This document shows, piece by piece, positions 25,496 through 34,396 of a DNA stretch of 64,000 nt. The stretch lies in assembly GCF_030123505.1 (NCBI RefSeq), contig NZ_CP126115.1, positions 1,130,001 to 1,194,000 on the forward strand. Reading direction: 5' to 3'. Every line of letters starts with the position of its first letter. Position 1 is the stretch's first letter. The DNA is from Neobacillus sp. YX16. GTDB lineage: Bacteria > Bacillota > Bacilli > Bacillales > Cytobacillaceae. The position numbers and the translations under genes are program-made. A model generated the notes under the pieces. The model saw only the letters and a list, made by a program, of their open reading frames with translations, had not been told where the DNA came from and ran no database searches.

Positions 25496-25873
25496 TTATT
25501 TATTTTTCTTATCCAAATCAGCATAATAATCAACTTTTTTAATATTTACTCCTACAAACGTTTCAAGGATGGATTGACCGCCTGCAATCGAGAAAATCAA
25601 AATAAAGACAAACGTAACCCGGGGGAAAAGTAAATACCCGCCTCCAAGAAGAATGGCACTCCAAACCCCAGCACACCAATAACACTTCAATAAATACCCA
25701 AACATGCCTTTTGGTACTTCCTTTGTTTCAATTCCATGATTGGTTTCAACCTTAACTTTCTTCATAAATGGCTTACGAATAAATTCAGTAATTTTATCAA
25801 AAACAATTAAATGAGTTAACCGATAACTTGCCAAAATTAACATGACATAGGTAATCCACGAAATGTCTCTCAC
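25496..25873 (-). CDS. DUF1360 family membrane protein
   Basis: 125 residues from GTG 25873 behind CGGAGG; the open frame extends further upstream without an SD. Two or three membrane helices (about 5-20, 62-82, 85-105) and the family motif YWCAGVWSA with a single Cys pair-like W-C. DUF1360 proteins occur in bacilli, some linked to sporulation; role unknown. It is divergent from the CAP-domain gene. Confidence 0.82.
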   Translation of the reverse strand: MRDISWITYVMLILASYRLTHLIVFDKITEFIRKPFMKKVKVETNHGIETKEVPKGMFGYLLKCYWCAGVWSAILLGGGYLLFPRVTFVFILIFSIAGGQSILETFVGVNIKKVDYYADLDKKNK

Positions 25874-25964
25874 ACTTTTTCCTCCGAACTTTACAATGAA
25901 AAAATTTTGACACTCTGTATATTTTGAGCCTGAAATCAAAAATATATATCGAGGAGGCGAAATA

Positions 25965-26579
25965 ATGAAAAAATCATTTTGGTTTAGTTTAATGTTTTTA
26001 CTATCACTAATAAGTATTCCAAGCATTTCATTTGCCCAACAGATTTATACTGTACAGCCTGGGGATACGCTTTGGAAAATCGCGGTTCGTTACCAAGTTG
26101 GGATTTCTGAAATCATCTCAGCAAATCCGCAATTTAAAAATCCAAACCTTATTTATCCAGGAGAAAAAGTTACGATTCCTAGCTTTGATGCAACGAAAAG
26201 TATTGAAAGCCAAGTTGTCCAATTAACGAATCAAGAACGAGCAAAAAATGGGTTAAAACCTTTGACACAAGATTGGGAACTATCAAGAGTTGCACGATAT
26301 AAATCGGCGGATATGAGGGATAAAAACTATTTCAGCCACACTAGTCCGACATATGGCAGTCCATTTACGATGATGAAGAACTTCGGTATTTCTTACCGGG
26401 CAGCAGCAGAAAATATTGCGGCTGGACAAACAACGGCTCAAGAAGTGGTTCAGGCTTGGATGAACAGCCCAGGTCATCGAGCGAATATCCTAAGCGGGAA
26501 TTATACCTATATAGGTGTTGGATACGCCAAAGGCGGATCACAAAGACATTATTGGACACAAATGTTTATATCAAAATAA
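25965..26579 (+). CDS. secreted LysM plus CAP-domain protein, YkwD-like
   Basis: 204 residues: signal peptide (1-24, ending SISFAQQ), one LysM peptidoglycan-binding domain (IYTVQPGDTLWKIAVRYQVG, 27-75), then a CAP/SCP domain (about 85-202) with the family residues HTSPTYGSPF, AAENIAAGQ and HRANILSG. Such proteins of bacilli are cell-wall attached and often sporulation associated. SD GAGGAGGCG precedes the ATG. Single gene with its own terminator. Confidence 0.9.
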   Translation: MKKSFWFSLMFLLSLISIPSISFAQQIYTVQPGDTLWKIAVRYQVGISEIISANPQFKNPNLIYPGEKVTIPSFDATKSIESQVVQLTNQERAKNGLKPLTQDWELSRVARYKSADMRDKNYFSHTSPTYGSPFTMMKNFGISYRAAAENIAAGQTTAQEVVQAWMNSPGHRANILSGNYTYIGVGYAKGGSQRHYWTQMFISK

Positions 26580-26584
26580 ACATG

Positions 26585-26620
26585 AAGGGGTCAGTTCCGA
26601 CACATGGGACTGACCCTTTC
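26585..26620 (+). terminator. intrinsic terminator after the CAP-domain gene
   Basis: Stem AAGGGGTCAGTTCC / GGGACTGACCCTT with a short loop, then TTC. Confidence 0.85.
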
Positions 26621-26721
26621 TACGTCTTAAGACCGATATGAAAATAAAGCGCTGGTTCGTTATGAGAGTTTTGCATAAGAGGTAAGATGATATCAAGATA
26701 AAGAAAGGAGGAAAAAACAAA

Positions 26722-27069
26722 ATGAAAAAGTTTGGATTATTACTTGCTGGTGGTATTGCAGCCATCATTTTACTTTCATCCATAGGTCCGATGTTGGGAT
26801 TACTAGTGGGTCTTGCGGTTCTCTACTTCATCTTCAAACAGTTCTTAAAGGCTGAATCGACCGGAGGCAAGATTGTTCTCGGGATCATCGGATTTTTTGT
26901 TCTAATGGCCTCTATTCATAACGCTCCTGCTATCATTGGAGTTCTTGCTGCCTATGTACTTTATCTGGTTTATAAAAACTGGAATAGCAGTAAAAAGACG
27001 GTTGTAATAGAGGATTCTGATCCGTTTGTAAATTTTGAAAAACAATGGAATGAATTAAATAATAACTAA
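26722..27069 (+). CDS. LiaI/Lmo0954-like membrane protein of the lia operon
   Basis: 115 residues with two hydrophobic double-helix regions (about 5-40 and 52-85) and an acidic soluble tail (EDSDPFVNFEKQWNELNNN). It takes the place of liaI, just before the PspA homologue, with a gap of 18 bases. In the Lia/Psp systems such proteins anchor PspA/LiaH at the membrane under envelope stress. It is longer than B. subtilis LiaI and looks like the Lmo0954 type. SD AAAGGAGG precedes the ATG. Confidence 0.78.
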   Translation: MKKFGLLLAGGIAAIILLSSIGPMLGLLVGLAVLYFIFKQFLKAESTGGKIVLGIIGFFVLMASIHNAPAIIGVLAAYVLYLVYKNWNSSKKTVVIEDSDPFVNFEKQWNELNNN

Positions 27070-27087
27070 TCTAAGGAGAGATATATA

Positions 27088-27732
27088 ATGACAAACCTAT
27101 TAACTAGAATTAAAGATACGATTATGGCAGATTTACATGCTGCCGTTGACCAGAAAGAAAAGAAAAATCCAATTGCTTTGCTTAACCAATATCTTCGTCA
27201 ATGCGAGCAAGAGACTGAAAAGGTAAGAAAGCTTTTGGAACGACAATACGCGCTGAAGGATGAATTCACTAGAGAACATTCTCAGGCTGTGGAGCTGGCA
27301 GAAAAAAGAAAGTATCAGGCAGAGATTGCTTCTAAAGCAGGAGAAATGGAGCTTTATGAGTTTGCTTCAGCTGAACATCAGCAGTACTCAAGCCGCGTTG
27401 AACGACTAGGAGCTTCACTTGAGCAAGTACAAGGTCAGCTAGGGGAACTAGAAAGAAAATATGAAGAAATGAAGCATAAGCTTAAAGACATGCAAATTCG
27501 ACGCTTGGAATTAATGGGCCGAGAGAATGTAACCCGCGCAAATCATCGAATGAATCAAGTATTGGACTCAAATACTACATCTAATAGTGCAGACAGGCGT
27601 TTTCAAGAGATAGACAATTACTTAGATCGTCTAGATCACCAAGTAAAAAGTTCTTATTACCGCGATACTATTGACGCTAAGATTGCCCAATTAGAAAAAG
27701 AAATGAAATTAGAAGAAAGCAAGTCCATTTAG
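27088..27732 (+). CDS. liaH: PspA/IM30-family phage-shock protein (LiaH-like)
   Basis: 214 residues, almost wholly alpha-helical coiled coil (about 25-205), with the family start NLLTRIKDTIMADLHAAVDQ and many Glu/Gln/Lys heptads. PspA/LiaH forms large ring or rod assemblies that protect the membrane against cell-wall antibiotics. Immediately behind the LiaI-like gene; followed by a hairpin terminator that should make liaIH transcripts more abundant than the regulatory genes after it. Confidence 0.9.
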   Translation: MTNLLTRIKDTIMADLHAAVDQKEKKNPIALLNQYLRQCEQETEKVRKLLERQYALKDEFTREHSQAVELAEKRKYQAEIASKAGEMELYEFASAEHQQYSSRVERLGASLEQVQGQLGELERKYEEMKHKLKDMQIRRLELMGRENVTRANHRMNQVLDSNTTSNSADRRFQEIDNYLDRLDHQVKSSYYRDTIDAKIAQLEKEMKLEESKSI

Positions 27733-27752
27733 TAACCAAAACATGGTATTCT

Positions 27753-27780
27753 AAAAAGGTGCAAACAGGTGCACCTTTTT
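27753..27780 (+). terminator. intra-operon terminator between liaH and liaF
   Basis: Stem AAAAAGGTGC / GCACCTTTTT with an 8-base loop. It lies between the effector genes and liaFSR, as in the B. subtilis lia operon where partial read-through links the two parts. Confidence 0.85.
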
Positions 27781-27826
27781 GGCTATAACATGAATGCAGA
27801 AACTAAACGAGGGAGGGATAGGCCTG

Positions 27827-28561
27827 ATGTTAAAAAACGCAAAGAATGATTATACAGGATGGCTGGTTGTAATTGGGGTTGTCGTTCTGCTGCTAGAAAT
27901 TCTATTTTTCAACAGTGGTCTTATATTCTCCCTTTTATTTTCTGGTGGACTTATATATCTAAGTAGAAGAAAAGCAGGGAAGAAGAGCGGGAAAGTTTTT
28001 TTTCTTGCAGGAATTATTATTCTTTTAATTAGTGTGTTTAGTATGATGACCTTCAAGTTTTTATTGCTTGCTATTCTCTTACATTTTATTATCCAATATT
28101 CTAACTCTAAAAAGAATCCAAATAAGATTACACTAGATATAAAAGAATCAGAGCAGGCCGGGCAGGAAGAGACGTTGATTAAGACCAAGCCGCTCTTTGA
28201 AAATATTTTTTTTGGCCAGCAAAAAACGCCTAGTGGTGTTTATGAATGGAATGACATTAACATCCAATCTGGAATTGGAGATACCATCATAGATCTTAGT
28301 TATACGGTTTTACCAAAAGGTGAAACCATCATCTTTGTTCGGAATATCATTGGAAATATACAAATTCAAGTGCCTTATGAAATTGAAGTAAGTGTACAAC
28401 ACTCATGTGTTGTAGGTTCTACAACGGTTTTAGAAAATCATCAGTCACAGGTTTTTAATCAAGCTTTCCATTTAAAGACAGCAGGTTACGATCAGGCAGA
28501 GCAAAAGGTGAAAATCTTTACATCCTTGCTGGTGGGGAATTTAGAGGTGAGCCGGATATGA
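27827..28561 (+). CDS. liaF: LiaF-like inhibitor membrane protein
   Basis: 244 residues from ATG 27827 behind GGGAGGGA. Four membrane helices in the first 90 residues, then a soluble C-terminal domain (about 125-240) with GIGDTIIDLSYTVLPKGET and VGNLEVSRI, the LiaF/DUF2154 beta-helix type. LiaF restrains the LiaS kinase until envelope damage. Its TGA overlaps the liaS start by ATGA, implying coupled translation. Confidence 0.88.
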   Translation: MLKNAKNDYTGWLVVIGVVVLLLEILFFNSGLIFSLLFSGGLIYLSRRKAGKKSGKVFFLAGIIILLISVFSMMTFKFLLLAILLHFIIQYSNSKKNPNKITLDIKESEQAGQEETLIKTKPLFENIFFGQQKTPSGVYEWNDINIQSGIGDTIIDLSYTVLPKGETIIFVRNIIGNIQIQVPYEIEVSVQHSCVVGSTTVLENHQSQVFNQAFHLKTAGYDQAEQKVKIFTSLLVGNLEVSRI

Positions 28562-29610
28562 GTACCATCCAAAGGCAGGTTATTTGGAATATCGGCTTTT
28601 CTGTCATCATTGCTCTTGTTGTGGCTGCTGCCTTTATCATTGTTTTTCCAATTGCTGATTGGTCAGAATTATGGAATAGACATTTCATGGATATCCCATT
28701 TGTTGTTTTTATTCCGGCATTCAGTATTGCCATTGGGATATTATTGGGCATTATTTCAGGTATGTTCTGGAGAAGACAGTTTCAGTCTGTTGAACATTCC
28801 TTACACCAGTTGGAGCAGGGGAAACAGACTGGATTCGTTGAAAAGCAATCCATAACGGAAATGCAAGGTATTGCCGAACAAATTGATAAGATAGGCAGGC
28901 AAATTTCTGAACAAGCCAAGCTTTCACAACGTTTGGCTACAGAAAAAGTAGAAGACCAGGAAGCGAGAATACAAGAAATTATTGAACAGGAACGAAACCG
29001 TCTGGCGCGTGAGCTACATGATTCAGTCAGTCAGCAGCTATTTGCTGCCTCCATGATGATGTCTGCCATTAATACAACAAAGCAAAGTTCCAATGAGGAG
29101 GATAGGGAAGCAAAACAGTTGAAAATGGTTGAAGAGATGATACATCAATCACAACTTGAAATGCGCGCCCTGCTTCTTCATTTGCGTCCTGTTGCGTTAA
29201 AAAATAAAACGCTGCAGGAAGGAATTGAAGAGCTATTAATCGAATTATCTCAGAAAGTAACAATGGAAATTAAGTGGAAGGTGGAAGCGTTTCCGCTTGA
29301 TAAGGGAATTGAAGATCATCTTTTCCGTATCCTCCAAGAGTCTGTATCCAATACGCTTCGGCACTCAAAAGCAATCAAACTTGAAGTTTTATTGATAAAG
29401 CGGGATGACCTAGTCATATTAAGAATTGTTGATGACGGGATTGGCTTTGAAGTCGATAACATGAAGGCTGGTTCCTATGGTATGCAGAATATGCACGAGC
29501 GGGCGCTTGAAGTTGGGGGAACTTTAAAGGTAATTAGTGTAAAGAGCAAAGGTACAAGGCTGGAAGTAAAGGTACCTGTTATGAAAAATGGAGATGGTGT
29601 AAATGATTAG
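28558..29610 (+). CDS. liaS: LiaS-like sensor histidine kinase
   Basis: 350 residues: two membrane helices (about 8-30 and 45-68) with a short extracellular loop, HAMP-like region, HisKA_3 with the phospho-acceptor His in [13 protein letters not shown], and HATPase_c ([25 protein letters not shown]). The very short loop marks it as an intramembrane-sensing kinase that depends on LiaF. Overlaps liaF by 4 bases and liaR by 8. Confidence 0.9.
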   Translation: MSTIQRQVIWNIGFSVIIALVVAAAFIIVFPIADWSELWNRHFMDIPFVVFIPAFSIAIGILLGIISGMFWRRQFQSVEHSLHQLEQGKQTGFVEKQSITEMQGIAEQIDKIGRQISEQAKLSQRLATEKVEDQEARIQEIIEQERNRLARELHDSVSQQLFAASMMMSAINTTKQSSNEEDREAKQLKMVEEMIHQSQLEMRALLLHLRPVALKNKTLQEGIEELLIELSQKVTMEIKWKVEAFPLDKGIEDHLFRILQESVSNTLRHSKAIKLEVLLIKRDDLVILRIVDDGIGFEVDNMKAGSYGMQNMHERALEVGGTLKVISVKSKGTRLEVKVPVMKNGDGVND

Positions 29611-30235
29611 AGTAGTATTTGTCGATGATCATGAGATGGTGAGAATTGGAGTTTCTGCTTATCTATCAGCACAGCCAGACATTGAAGTGGTGGGTGAGGC
29701 AGCTGATGGAAAAAAGGGTGTAGAGCTAGCACTTGAGCTTAGGCCTGATATTATTTTAATGGATTTAGTGATGAAGGAAATGGACGGGATTGAAGCAACA
29801 AGACAAATTATTGAAGCATGGCCAGATGCAAAAGTAATTATTGTCACTAGCTTTTTAGATGATGAAAAAGTATATCCTGCACTAGAAGCCGGTGCTACCA
29901 GCTATATGCTAAAAACATCAAAAGCAGATGAAATCGCTAATGCTGTCCGCGCTACATATCATGGCCAGTCCGTTCTTGAACCAGAAGTAACAGGAAAAAT
30001 GATGGTGAAAATGCGCCAGAAACATCAACACCTACCACATGAAGAACTGACCAGCCGTGAAATGGAAATTCTAATGTTAATGGCACAGGGAAAAACAAAT
30101 CAAGACATAGCGGATGAACTATATATCGCCTTAAAAACAGTTAAAACCCATGTCAGTAATATATTAAGTAAACTAAATGTTCAAGATCGGACACAAGCTG
30201 TTATTTATGCATTTAAGCATTCATTAATAAAGTAA
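29603..30235 (+). CDS. liaR: LiaR-like response regulator
   Basis: 210 residues: receiver (1-120) with DDH, phospho-Asp in IILMDLVMK and Lys in MLKTSK, then a NarL/LuxR HTH ([20 protein letters not shown], about 145-165). Acts with LiaS to induce the operon under cell-wall stress. Last gene of the operon, closed by a strong terminator. Confidence 0.9.
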   Translation: MIRVVFVDDHEMVRIGVSAYLSAQPDIEVVGEAADGKKGVELALELRPDIILMDLVMKEMDGIEATRQIIEAWPDAKVIIVTSFLDDEKVYPALEAGATSYMLKTSKADEIANAVRATYHGQSVLEPEVTGKMMVKMRQKHQHLPHEELTSREMEILMLMAQGKTNQDIADELYIALKTVKTHVSNILSKLNVQDRTQAVIYAFKHSLIK

Positions 30236-30238
30236 ATT

Positions 30239-30280
30239 AAAAAAACTTTCCAATCTAAATAGGTTGGAAAGTTTTTTTTA
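30239..30280 (+). terminator. intrinsic terminator of the lia operon
   Basis: Stem AAAAAACTTTCCAA / TTGGAAAGTTTTTT with a 10-base loop and long T-run. Confidence 0.93.
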
Positions 30281-30324
30281 TGAAAATCATTGAAAACTAT
30301 TATCATTTACTATATGATGATGGT

Positions 30325-30343
30325 GATAATGATTATCATTATT
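30325..30343 (+). promoter_or_regulatory. Fur box of the efe operon
   Basis: GATAATGATTATCATTATT differs from the classical 19-base Fur box GATAATGATAATCATTATC at only two positions. It lies 25 bases before the ATG of the first iron-uptake gene, so iron-dependent repression of the operon by Fur is very likely. Confidence 0.88.
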
Positions 30344-30367
30344 AGTGGTGAAGGGGGATTTTTACAT

Positions 30368-31222
30368 ATGAAATTATTGGAATTTTCTGGTTGTTTGCTA
30401 TTATCTAGCAGTCTGTTATTTGGTTGTGCCAATTCAAATGAGAATTCAGCACAAGGGAGCTTAAAGGAATCAAAGAATACCGTATCAGAATCAGAATCGC
30501 TTGCTGGGGTTACGGATGAATACCGTAAGTATGCCATAGGAGAAATTGAAGAATTTGTAAAGGCAACGGAGGCTTTTACAACAGCAGTTAAAAATGGAGA
30601 TGTAGAAAAAGCTAAATCACTATATGCATCATCAAGAGTGCACTATGAGCGAGCAGAGCCGATAGCTGAAGTATTTGGAGAACTTGATCCGAAAATTGAT
30701 GCGCGTGAAGGCGATGTTCCTGAGGCCGAGTGGGGAGGCTACCACCGTATCGAAAAAGGCTTATGGGTTGAAAACACAACTACTGGTTATGAACAATATG
30801 CAGAGCAGCTGATGAAAGACGTAAATCTTTTACGTGCAAAGGCAGATACAGTCGAAGTCACGCCTGACCTCTTAATTACAGGGGCGGTAGACCTCTTAAA
30901 TGAAGTATCCACTTCAAAAGTGACTGGGGAAGAGGATCGCTATTCTCATACTGATTTATTTGACTTTGCTGCGAATGTAGAAGGTGCGGACAAAATTTTC
31001 CAACTTTTAAATCCGGCTTTAAAGGAAAAGGATGAGGAACTTTCAAAGGAAATTCAAACCCGCTTCGATGAAGTTTTTAGCCTATTAAATAAGCATAAAA
31101 ACGATGAAGGATACAAGGTCTATACGGATTTGTCAGAAGCTGAGGTAAAGGAACTTAGTCAAGCAATTGATGCGCTTGCTGAACCACTCTCGGAAATCGG
31201 AATTGTAACGGAGGCATTATAG
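30368..31222 (+). CDS. efeO: iron-uptake lipoprotein, EfeO/EfeM-like (imelysin M75 domain)
   Basis: 284 residues from ATG 30368 behind AAGGGGGA; the upstream in-frame ATG lies on the far side of the Fur box. Lipoprotein signal with lipobox LLFGC (Cys at about 22). The rest is an M75/EfeO domain with the metal motif GYHRIEKGLW (HxxE). It delivers iron to the FTR1 permease. There is no cupredoxin domain, so it is the short EfeM form. Next gene starts directly after its stop. Confidence 0.88.
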   Translation: MKLLEFSGCLLLSSSLLFGCANSNENSAQGSLKESKNTVSESESLAGVTDEYRKYAIGEIEEFVKATEAFTTAVKNGDVEKAKSLYASSRVHYERAEPIAEVFGELDPKIDAREGDVPEAEWGGYHRIEKGLWVENTTTGYEQYAEQLMKDVNLLRAKADTVEVTPDLLITGAVDLLNEVSTSKVTGEEDRYSHTDLFDFAANVEGADKIFQLLNPALKEKDEELSKEIQTRFDEVFSLLNKHKNDEGYKVYTDLSEAEVKELSQAIDALAEPLSEIGIVTEAL

Positions 31223-32515
31223 ATGTCTAGGAATGAGTACATCATTGAAGGGGAATCTCTTGAAGTGAAGAAAATTTCACGAAGGGATATTTTGAAAACA
31301 GCTGGAGTTGGTGGTGTTGGGGTCCTAATTGGTGCATCTGGAATAGGAGGCTTGTTGTCTATTACAGAAGGGAAGGCATCAAGCGCGAAAGCGCAGGACG
31401 TTGTTTCATTTTATGGAAAGCACCAAAGTGGAATTACGACAAAACCGCAAAACCATGTTTATTTTGCCGCCTTAGATGTGACAACTTCTAGAAAAGAAGA
31501 TTTAATAACGCTTTTTAAAGAATGGACGCTTGCTTCAGCATTAATGTCTGAGGGTAAACCAATCGGAGAGCTCTCTAGTAATGAATTCCTTCCGCCAAAA
31601 GATACGGGAGAGGCTGAAGGATTATCTGCCTCTAATTTAACGATTACTTTTGGGGTGGGTCCTAGTCTTTTTGTAAAGCATAACCAAGACCGATTTGGAT
31701 TGAAACATAAGCAGCCTAAAGAACTAACAGAACTTCCCGCTTTTTCATTAGATGCATTAGAAGAGGAATGGACTGGAGGAGATTTATGTATTCAGGCTTG
31801 TGCGGATGATATTCAAGTGGCATTTCATGCGGTAAGAAACCTAATTCGAATTGCTAGGGGAAAGGCTGTTTTAAGATGGGCACAGCCAGGATTTCAGAGA
31901 ACGAAGCAGGCAGATGCAAAAGAAGGAACACCTAGGAACCTGTTTGGTTTCAAGGATGGAACAGTAAATCCTGATGTGAAAAGTGAAAAACAGATGAATG
32001 AACATGTTTGGGTTCAGCCAGGTGATGGACCGAATTGGCTTCAGAATGGCAGTTACCTTGTTGTTCGAAGAATACAAATGTTTATTGAAGTCTGGGATCG
32101 TACCAATTTAAAGGAACAGGAAAATACTTTTGGAAGATATCGTGACAGTGGTGCACCTTTTGGTCAAAAATATGAATTTGATAAACTTGACTTAAACCAC
32201 AAACAGCCAAACGGAGAAGATACAATCCCTGTAGATTCGCATGTTCGGTTATCACATGGAGATGGATCGCAGCAAATTCTCCGCAGGGGTTATTCTTACT
32301 CAAATGGAATGGATCTGAAGACGGGGAGCTTTGACGCAGGTCTACTTTTCTTAAGTTTCCAACGTTCACCAAGTAAACAATTCATTCCAATACAAAAGAG
32401 ACTTTCAAAAATGGATAAGTTGAATGAATATATTTCACATCGAGGCAGTGCCCTTTTCGCCTGTTTACCAGGAACTAAACAGGGAGGTTTTATAGGAGAG
32501 ACACTATTTACATAA
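31223..32515 (+). CDS. efeB: Tat-exported Dyp-type heme peroxidase EfeB
   Basis: 430 residues. Twin-arginine signal SRRDILKTAG with hydrophobic stretch (19-48), then a Dyp peroxidase domain with the GFKDGTVNPD motif (G-x-x-D-G) and the heme-side His and Arg in RLSHGDGSQQILRRGYS. EfeB works outside the membrane with EfeO and EfeU, oxidising Fe(II) or releasing iron from heme. Stop and start with the previous gene abut; its last codons overlap the next frame. Confidence 0.92.
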   Translation: MSRNEYIIEGESLEVKKISRRDILKTAGVGGVGVLIGASGIGGLLSITEGKASSAKAQDVVSFYGKHQSGITTKPQNHVYFAALDVTTSRKEDLITLFKEWTLASALMSEGKPIGELSSNEFLPPKDTGEAEGLSASNLTITFGVGPSLFVKHNQDRFGLKHKQPKELTELPAFSLDALEEEWTGGDLCIQACADDIQVAFHAVRNLIRIARGKAVLRWAQPGFQRTKQADAKEGTPRNLFGFKDGTVNPDVKSEKQMNEHVWVQPGDGPNWLQNGSYLVVRRIQMFIEVWDRTNLKEQENTFGRYRDSGAPFGQKYEFDKLDLNHKQPNGEDTIPVDSHVRLSHGDGSQQILRRGYSYSNGMDLKTGSFDAGLLFLSFQRSPSKQFIPIQKRLSKMDKLNEYISHRGSALFACLPGTKQGGFIGETLFT

Positions 32516-32541
32516 TGTTTTTCCTTTTAAAGGAGAGAGAG

Positions 32542-34287
32542 ATGCAAATGTCATGGAAGCCCTTCATATTATTTTTATCTTTATTCATTTTTTTTCAAAC
32601 TGCCCACCACATGGCGGCAGCAGAAAATCATGACGAGCTGTTTGTCCTAATTGGCGATAGTTTAATGAAAGTAAAATCAGGTGATCATAAAACGGTTTCG
32701 AATAACATTGAACAGTTTGCTATGGAATGGATGAAAATCAAGAAGTCTAATAGTGAACAGGCGAAGTTGGTTGATCAAGATTTGGAAAAGGTTCAAAGTA
32801 TACTCGCAAAAGGGAACGTAGAAAAAGAGATACTTTCTAATAGTCTCTCAGCATTATCAAGTTCCCTGGTAAAGTATGATACAGAACAACACCCTGTAGA
32901 TCGAACAAAACAAACAGTCAAAGTCAAAAAATTGCTCCCGCTCCTAGAGAATCTGAAAGGATCTATTTTGGATGGGAATGTAGCTAATATAAAGATCCAG
33001 TATCAAACACTAATGGATCAATGGAATGCTTCGGAAAAAATCGTTCATGATGAAAGTATTGCTTCTTACGGGAATATTGAAAAAAACATGGCTTTAATCC
33101 GAATTTCAATTACTCAAAACCCTGTGGATCTAACAAAGGCTGAAACGAATGTAGATAAATTAACACAGGAAGTGGAGAACTTTTTAGCCGGTAAATTTTC
33201 GAACGAGGTTAAAGGTGATTTTTCTTTAACAGACCTTTCTACTCTAATAAAGAAAACAGAAAAAGAGATTGCCAATAAGGAATATAAGAGTTCTATTCAG
33301 CATTTAAATGACATCCTCAACATTTGGCCAATAGTTGAAGGGGAAGTACAAACGAGAGACAGTAAGTTATATAGTGACATTGAAACAAAAATTCCAACAG
33401 CTATCAGTATTCTAAGTTCGGATAAGGTGAATGGTCCAAAGGCATTGGCTATAGTTAAGGATTTAAATACCAAATTAGAACCATTAATTAGTAAAACCAA
33501 TTATTCATTTTGGGATTCTGCACTTATTTTATTAAGGGAAGGGATAGAAGGATTATTAATCATTGCAACCTTACTTGCATTTTTAAGGAAAATGGGTCAG
33601 TCATCTCAACAGAAATGGATTTGGGCAGGAGTGGCAGGTGGAATCTTAGCAAGTGCATTACTTGCAGTTCTTATCAATATTATTTTCTCTAAGATTACTG
33701 CAGCTTCGAGTCGAGAATATATTGAAGGAATAACGGGTATATTGGCTGTGGTTATGATGTTATCGGTTGGAGCATGGCTTCATAAAAAATCAAGTATTGA
33801 AAATTGGAATAAGTATGTAAAGCAGCAGATGCAACAAGCGATTGCAAAAGGAAGCCTCTTTTCATTTGCCATAATCAGTTTTCTTTCGGTTTTCCGTGAA
33901 GGGGCCGAGACGATTATTTTTTACACTGGAATAACACCGTATATAAGCACGCGGCAACTTGTTATGGGGATTGTTCTAGCAGTAATCATTTTAGCTATTT
34001 TCGGCTTTGCGATTATTTACTACAGTGTAAAAATTCCAATTCATGTATTTTTTAAAGCAGCAACATTTGTGATTTATTTCTTAGCGTTTAAAATGCTCGG
34101 AATTAGTATCCACGCTTTACAGATTTCTAAGTTTTTTTCGACGAGCACAGTTATTAACTTCCCGTTTGTTGATTGGATTGGATTGTACCCTACATGGGAA
34201 ACGACTTTACCGCAATTATTGTTAGTTGTTGTTATTCTCTTTATGACTTGGCTGGTTAGAAAACAGACGATAACAAAAAATGTTTAG
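32542..34287 (+). CDS. efeU: FTR1-family ferrous/ferric iron permease EfeU
   Basis: 581 residues from ATG 32542 behind AAAGGAG. Signal peptide, a long extracellular helical domain (about 25-310), then seven membrane helices holding both FTR1 iron motifs REGxE: LLREGIEGLL and VFREGAETII. The soluble N-terminal extension replaces a separate subunit seen in some species. Last gene of the Fur-boxed efeOBU operon, followed by a terminator. Confidence 0.92.
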   Translation: MQMSWKPFILFLSLFIFFQTAHHMAAAENHDELFVLIGDSLMKVKSGDHKTVSNNIEQFAMEWMKIKKSNSEQAKLVDQDLEKVQSILAKGNVEKEILSNSLSALSSSLVKYDTEQHPVDRTKQTVKVKKLLPLLENLKGSILDGNVANIKIQYQTLMDQWNASEKIVHDESIASYGNIEKNMALIRISITQNPVDLTKAETNVDKLTQEVENFLAGKFSNEVKGDFSLTDLSTLIKKTEKEIANKEYKSSIQHLNDILNIWPIVEGEVQTRDSKLYSDIETKIPTAISILSSDKVNGPKALAIVKDLNTKLEPLISKTNYSFWDSALILLREGIEGLLIIATLLAFLRKMGQSSQQKWIWAGVAGGILASALLAVLINIIFSKITAASSREYIEGITGILAVVMMLSVGAWLHKKSSIENWNKYVKQQMQQAIAKGSLFSFAIISFLSVFREGAETIIFYTGITPYISTRQLVMGIVLAVIILAIFGFAIIYYSVKIPIHVFFKAATFVIYFLAFKMLGISIHALQISKFFSTSTVINFPFVDWIGLYPTWETTLPQLLLVVVILFMTWLVRKQTITKNV

Positions 34288-34312
34288 AAAGGGCCAAGTG
34301 CCCTTTTTTTTA
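34288..34312 (+). terminator. intrinsic terminator of the efe operon
   Basis: Stem AAAGGGC / GCCCTTT with loop CAAGT and a run of T. Confidence 0.88.
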
Positions 34313-34396
34313 TGCTTTTTTCAATTCTCTCTACTATTCAATGAACTTGTCTCATAGGTTTATAAAAGTGAGATTGTGTTTAAAGGGGAGTTCGGA

